From contig OY986964.1 of NCBI GenBank assembly GCA_963920575.1, positions 10,786,663-10,850,662 of the forward strand: DNA of 64,000 bases, read 5' to 3'. Below, one piece after another: positions 58,844 to 64,000 of the stretch. The notes beneath the pieces are model-generated. The model was given only the letters and a program-made list of their open reading frames with translations. It ran no database searches and was not told where the DNA came from. The first letter of the stretch is position 1. Each line of letters opens with the position of its first letter. Source of the DNA: Narthecium ossifragum. Taxonomy: Eukaryota > Streptophyta > Magnoliopsida > Dioscoreales > Nartheciaceae. The position numbers and the translations under genes are program-made.

Positions 58844-60271
58844 CCAAAGAGGAATATGTTAATATGGAGACTCATAAAAGCTTACTTCTTGTGCCCAAAA
58901 AAGTAAACCATAGTGAGGAGCATGCAATGCACCTCGTGAAAGCAGAATGGACTTACTTTCCTCAACCTTCCTTCACCTTCTACTCAGGCTATGTTCTTAT
59001 ACATCATCCCTCTTGTGGTAAGAGATCACTGATTGAAAGCAATTTACTAATTTTAAAGTTACGACAAATCAGCTTTCATCGTCTACTTACATGCCTTCAT
59101 CTTATTCACCTAACCTGATCGATTTAAGTGTGCATTAAAATGTGGTCACTACTAACCCAAAGAAAGAAATTGGCCAATCTCTACACTGCTCCTTCATAAG
59201 TCGATTCATGAATGTGACACATGAATAGAAAAACAAATACGAGGACGCCGGTTGGGTTCAGAAAGCCCAAAAAGGTTTTGAAACTAATGATCTGGATAGT
59301 TATAAACCAATACCAAAATCAAAAGCAGCTCACATACTTTGCAGTTTTTTCTTAAATACTGCTCTGCTCTCGAACTAAGAAAACATAGAAAATTAGTACG
59401 TCTAATTCAAGGAGGTGATGGCATTCTTCCAGACGAAGCATTCTAGAAGTGGAATGATTTGGGAATACTACGCCAGTAAAGGATCATGCGTGCTTCACAA
59501 ACCATTGTCCTGTTCCTGAGACTCCTGGTGTTAGAGAGCTGACGAGTTTTAGCAATGTATTCATCGAATAACATTTTCTATAAAGTTACGGTACATCATT
59601 CGATAAGCCTTAAAATCAATTAAGCAATGTATAGTTGGAGACGATCATTTCTGCAAATGAAAATGATATCCGTTTGGATGGAAGATAAGAATGCATCCAA
59701 ACACTTTTCTCTAAATCTTATATAACTATATTTGATTCTTACGTAACTTTTACTTTATCCACTATACAAACTTATCATATTCTCAATCCAAACAAATCCT
59801 TAGTGAAATATGTACTTATTGACATCATAATCCTCAATGCTTTCAAGAAATTTCATGGTGTTTTCCTGAGTAACCAACAGTACATGATCAATATTCAAAT
59901 AGAGATACATCATAAGCTCATTCTATCAATACACTCGAATTTTCATAGTTACATGATGACACCATTCTTTAATTGTAAGGTTCTTCATAAAAGAGTACAT
60001 CAGAAAGAAACATTATCACATGACACTACGAGTCTCAAGATAGTGGAGTTATTCACTTTTGTTGCTGTTTTCATCATCTTGTCATTTACACGTGTGCCTA
60101 AGTGGGAATAGGCACCATGAGGCGAGCTTCGTAAGGGGAATTTATCAAAAGGGTGGATCCAATAGCCAATTTTACCTTACCGGCCAACTCAAGGAAGTCA
60201 TTCTCGTCTTTAGAGATGCAGAACAATGATGGAAGCGGTAAGATGCTGGCATGTGAAGGCAGACAGATTCT
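58844..60271. other. region 3' of the WD40 gene; possible small MITE
   Basis: No recognisable coding sequence. At 59672-59793 the 8-bp inverted repeat gtttggat / atccaaac encloses about 105 bp of AT-rich DNA, a possible hAT-like or similar miniature transposon; no TSD could be fixed. The part next to 60272 should include the 3' UTR of the WD40 gene. Confidence 0.4.
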
Positions 60272-63082
60272 TCAAGTAAGACTTCGAGGATATAATTCCC
60301 ACAATGCTGCTGTTGTATCCTCCGAGCAAGAAGCCATCAGCTTGCAATCAGTTGAGAAAGATACTGCATTACACTGCAGAGACAACAAAGCATCACATAT
60401 AGTTATATATTTAGCATGCATCTGAAATGGATATACATGTTGTTTCATTTTAGTCAGACATGAAGCTTAGTCTGACACAGATATCTCTTTCAAAATGCAG
60501 TTAAAAATGGTAGTTAATAGTTTAAAAGACACAGAAGGCAGGCAACAATATGAAAAAGCTTTCAGATTCCTTATCGCTGTTGCTTGAAATTATACGAACA
60601 CATACACCATAATGGTAAAACCAGACAGCACATGTATGAGGCTTATAGAAGAGAAAATAAGAGGAAAATGGTAAATCCCAAATTCAACGTGGAGATTCCA
60701 TAAACATTGCAAGGAAGTATTTCGCTATATAGCAATAAATTCCAAGCACTTGGCCTTTTCCAGAAAATTGTTAATCCGGCTATAAACAAATTGCCTTTCT
60801 TATACCAAATAGACAATAAAGGCCCACTGTACTTGTACCTAGAGGAACAAATGCATCACAGTCGAGATGACTTTGATACAGAAAAAAGGGTGAAAAGTGC
60901 ATTCAAACTTGTACAAGAGGGAATTTATAGCAGTAGATCAGAAGATGATGACTATGGCACGTTGACATAAATAACAGTAGGAAATGACTATGGCAAGGCA
61001 AGAGTGAACTTTGCCCGCCTTGAACGAATCGCATATCTCATATGTGATCCTTTAATAAGGTGAGCGAGTTATCTTTCATTTTTCACAAGTGCTGCTTCAT
61101 TAACAAAAAGAGGACCACGAGTCCAGAATATGAAAACAAGACGTGCCTTGAGCTTTACAAGTCATAACAACAATTTATGCAAGCTCGTGATTACCATGGA
61201 TGTCACTAGTGAAACTTAACATCAAATTAAGATGATGATACATACCGTAGCTGTATGATATTTGAGCACCGCAAGAGGATTCCCTTTGCGATAATCATAT
61301 ACTCGTAGTCTGCAACATTAAGAAGCAATTGTGTAGGATTGCATCATTTTCACATTGCCCAATAAGTGCATAAAAAATTTATTTACTGATCTATTCTCAG
61401 TAGCACATAAGTTTAATAATACATGACCAGGATGGAATTAGTACATATCCCAACTACTACGCAGAACAAATTACGGTATAGTGTGCTACTTTGACAATCA
61501 TAAGATTTTCAGACTTTTCATGAACTGGAAGTGTATGACAGTAGGTTTCTCTCATAAAAATGCGACCAGTGATGATATGTTACTAGTAGTTAAATAGTCT
61601 ATTAGAGAATCTCTTCAGAGATCAACTCAACAAATATCCACACCATCACAAGCTAGAAACTTCATGACACAGACATCTTCTTTTACATCAATCACGAATT
61701 TGGGTACTTCATAAGGGTGTAATGCTCTGACAACACAAATTAACAGTGAGAAGAAAGCTGACCTGTGATCCCATCCAGCAGTAGCTGCAATCTTATTGTC
61801 TGCTCGAATTGATGTACCTGCTACGCCAGGTCGTTCCAGACTAATTTGCTTCCTCAACGTACAGGTACCCTAGGACAACCGTAGAATGAACTAGCACTCA
61901 GGAAGGCTACTAATGCATAAAAGAGGAAAAAATGCAATAAAGATGGTAAATACAGCAGCTGTATTTTGGAGTATTTTATAACTTTGGAGCTGAGACTTAA
62001 ATATATATTCTTTAAGGACCAAGTAGAAAATTACAAATATGAATATACAGCCAAAAATACTAGACAAATCTACTTAGACACGACCCCTCACTGGCTTCTA
62101 GTTCGAAATTTAATGCAATAAAAGGTTCTATGATGTCCTCATGATAGAGTCATGCACATACATGCTGAAGTGAAACTCATCTGCACCCTTATTTTTGTCA
62201 AAAACAGATATTGCACTTTAGAACATCTTAAAACTCTTCAGAGAGTACAATGCCTACAGGAAAAACAAGGTCTAAAATAATGCACTTAATCTAGAAAAAA
62301 TGTGGATCTAGCACCACTAAAAATTTTCAAGGCTCTTTTTAGGAGATTCAGACATTTCACATCAGCACACCCCATTTGTTCTTTTTAGCCACAAAAGAGT
62401 TCCTTTACTCAAGTTTCAACCAAATGTCCAAACGAACAACATAAAAATACGAGTTCAACAAACTTCACCCAAATTCCCCGACTAATTGGTTAGGCATAAG
62501 TGAGAAAAGCTCAGGTTCTTCTGCTTTGATGGTTTCATTTGCTAAGTCAGCTAAATGCAGAGAGGTACTACTATTCCTATGTCTAGCTTTCTATTTGTTT
62601 TCATTGTCAAATAGAAAGAGATCATATTGTCAAGAGGTGTAGGATTTTTCACCATGACATAGGCAAGGTAGGAACCAACTAGGAAATGAATGGAAGAAGT
62701 TGCAGGAAAGCAAATACTCTTACGATGTTCTCCGTAATACTGTACCTTCTGATAGTCAAGAGCAAATATCACTATTTTGTTGTCTGCTGCTCCCGAGATG
62801 CCACCAGTGCATGATCCATCGACTGCTAGGCTTAAAACTGCACCAATATAATGACATATGATTAAACAAATTATCCAAAAAGGGAAGCATACATAGACGA
62901 AAGATAAGGAGGATCACAATAAAAATCAGAATGCTTATGTATTGGTGGCATCTCGGTGATACTTTGCAGATTGAAAAAGGATATAACAAAATGTCAAACC
63001 TGCCTCCGAGTGAAACTTTACAGAATTCAATGGCTCCCGAGGCTTTCGTGTATCCCACCAAAGAATGCTTCCATCTTCATAA
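60272..63082 (-). CDS. DSE1: WD40-repeat protein, GNB1L / DECREASED SIZE EXCLUSION LIMIT 1 (TANMEI) family, C-terminal exons
   Basis: Five minus-strand exons join in phase: 63082-63000, 62837-62746, 61869-61763, 61309-61246 and 60373-60272 (stop TGA 60274-60272). All introns are GT-AG (donors GTTTG, GTACA, GTCAG, GTATG). The product, about 148 residues, reads [110 protein letters not shown], that is, about three C-terminal WD blades. The GYEDGS, PG(I/V)[15 protein letters not shown](I/L)RV and LW.LYPR motifs are those of GNB1L and plant DSE1/TANMEI, single WD40 propeller proteins; the Arabidopsis member is needed in embryogenesis and affects plasmodesmal transport. N-terminal exons should lie beyond 64000. 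The family call is secure; the gene symbol is by analogy. Confidence 0.85.
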
Positions 63083-64000
63083 CTGGTTTATAACCAATAA
63101 CGAATAAACGTAATTAATTCTAGCAGCAATACCTTGCAACAGCATGCATGACTTTATCTGTTAACTTGGGGGGAAGAAGAAACTAATACATCCTTTTCCA
63201 GGAAGAAAGGGAAGTCCTTGGGTATAGGTGCTATTGTGACATATAAAAGACGTAGATCAATATCCGCACAAGTGTTTATTAAGTCATCATGTGATTATGT
63301 ATACACTGGAATAAATACTTGGTCACAAAGCAAAAAAGATCATCAGCATGTATGCCATGAGAGGCTACCCAATTGCACCTGGTATCTTATAACGTTGGCA
63401 AGAAAGATGTAAGGGTCGCATCATTGAAGATTCAAACAACATACAGCTAAATTGCAGATTTTGCTAATCCCCAGATAATGAGTGCAAGTATTCGCAGAAA
63501 AGGAAATTAAAAATGATCACTGGATTGTATTGGAAAAGGACAATTTCTAAAATTGAATAATTTGCATTTAAGCCCTTCAAGGCACACTCAGAATCTAGAT
63601 CTACAAACACTCATCGTCAGCAAAACCATCACATTCATTTGATAAGAAAAGAAAATGCAAAATGCCCCACTGTGACTCCTATTTCCACCCAGTCTTCCAT
63701 TGCATTTACACTCATAAGCGCATGTTTGCACTCAAACAAATGCACATGTCTGTACATGCATGCACAAGCAGATGCACATGCAAAAGCGCCATCTTGCTCA
63801 AATGCATGCACTCATCACATGCATGAGCACATACCCACCAATCCATGCAACAAAAAAGGACACACACATGAGCTATGAGTACAGGCTCGTGTAGGCAAAC
63901 CAATCCACACTCCGTAGTCCACTAAACAAGACAAACACATTTCCGGCCCATGCACAAGCACCTGCCGACAACCATAATCAATAACTACACACAAGAAAAG
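63083..64000 (-). other. upstream intron of the WD40 gene (no further exon recognised)
   Basis: The acceptor AG at 63084-63083 starts the first exon seen here. In the remaining 900 bp on the minus strand I find no piece resembling the preceding WD blades. A stretch of 'atgcac/catgca' repeats lies at 63715-63860. Confidence 0.55.

Noticed and set aside
60707..60970. 87-codon plus-strand frame
   Set aside because: It lies inside the last intron of the WD40 gene and shows no domain; chance open frame.

Overview
This window is nuclear DNA from a flowering plant. It has GT-AG introns, plant-specific LTR-retrotransposon lineages (Athila and chromovirus Ty3/gypsy, Sirevirus Ty1/copia), an L1-type LINE, a CACTA transposon end and a 200-N scaffold gap. 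I cannot assign the species from sequence alone. Only one host gene is recognisable: the 3' half of a WD40-repeat gene of the GNB1L / DECREASED SIZE EXCLUSION LIMIT 1 family, on the minus strand at 60272-63082. Nearly everything from 1 to about 58.8 kb is nested transposable elements; insertion order can be read from target-site duplications (TSDs).

Layout. (a) 1-22.9 kb: a decayed minus-strand chromovirus-type Ty3/gypsy element ('host element 2') is cut into pieces by three insertions. These are a Tekay-like gypsy element at the left edge (1-~6838, itself carrying a solo LTR at 862-2272), a nearly intact 10.4-kb Athila element (8509-18919, TSD gtacc, one premature stop in its polyprotein) and a 2.36-kb solo LTR (19029-21392, TSD cattg). 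(b) 22.9-32.6 kb: a patchwork of truncated LTRs, the 3' half of a second Athila element, one end of a CACTA transposon and a probable Athila 3' non-coding fragment. (c) 32.6-49.8 kb: a plus-strand Sirevirus with broken pol, an env-like gene and a 3' LTR. Its pol is split by a 7.6-kb solo LTR (33717-41297) that carries a TRIM, an Athila solo LTR and another Tekay-type solo LTR. Its env-like gene is split by a solo LTR (43066-45192, TSD aggat), and its own 3' LTR by another (47007-49307, TSD gttgt). (d) 49.8-51.4 kb: degraded 3' end of an L1-type LINE. (e) 51.4-54.1 kb: AT-rich DNA with a tandem repeat of about 210 bp. (f) 54.07-58.84 kb: solo LTR within solo LTR (TSDs tgtcc and gtagg). (g) 58.8-64 kb: low-copy-looking DNA with the WD40 gene.

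The most unusual signal is not a gene. Almost every LTR here, from unrelated families (Athila, Tekay-like, Sirevirus), carries a dense array of short self-complementary motifs of three kinds: CCGATCGATCGG, GGATCGATCC and ACGGTCGACCGT. In the Athila LTRs the array sits just upstream of the TATA box, next to a conserved block of about 180 bp, and is organised in units of about 73 bp that carry two palindromes each. I know of no standard LTR feature that explains this.
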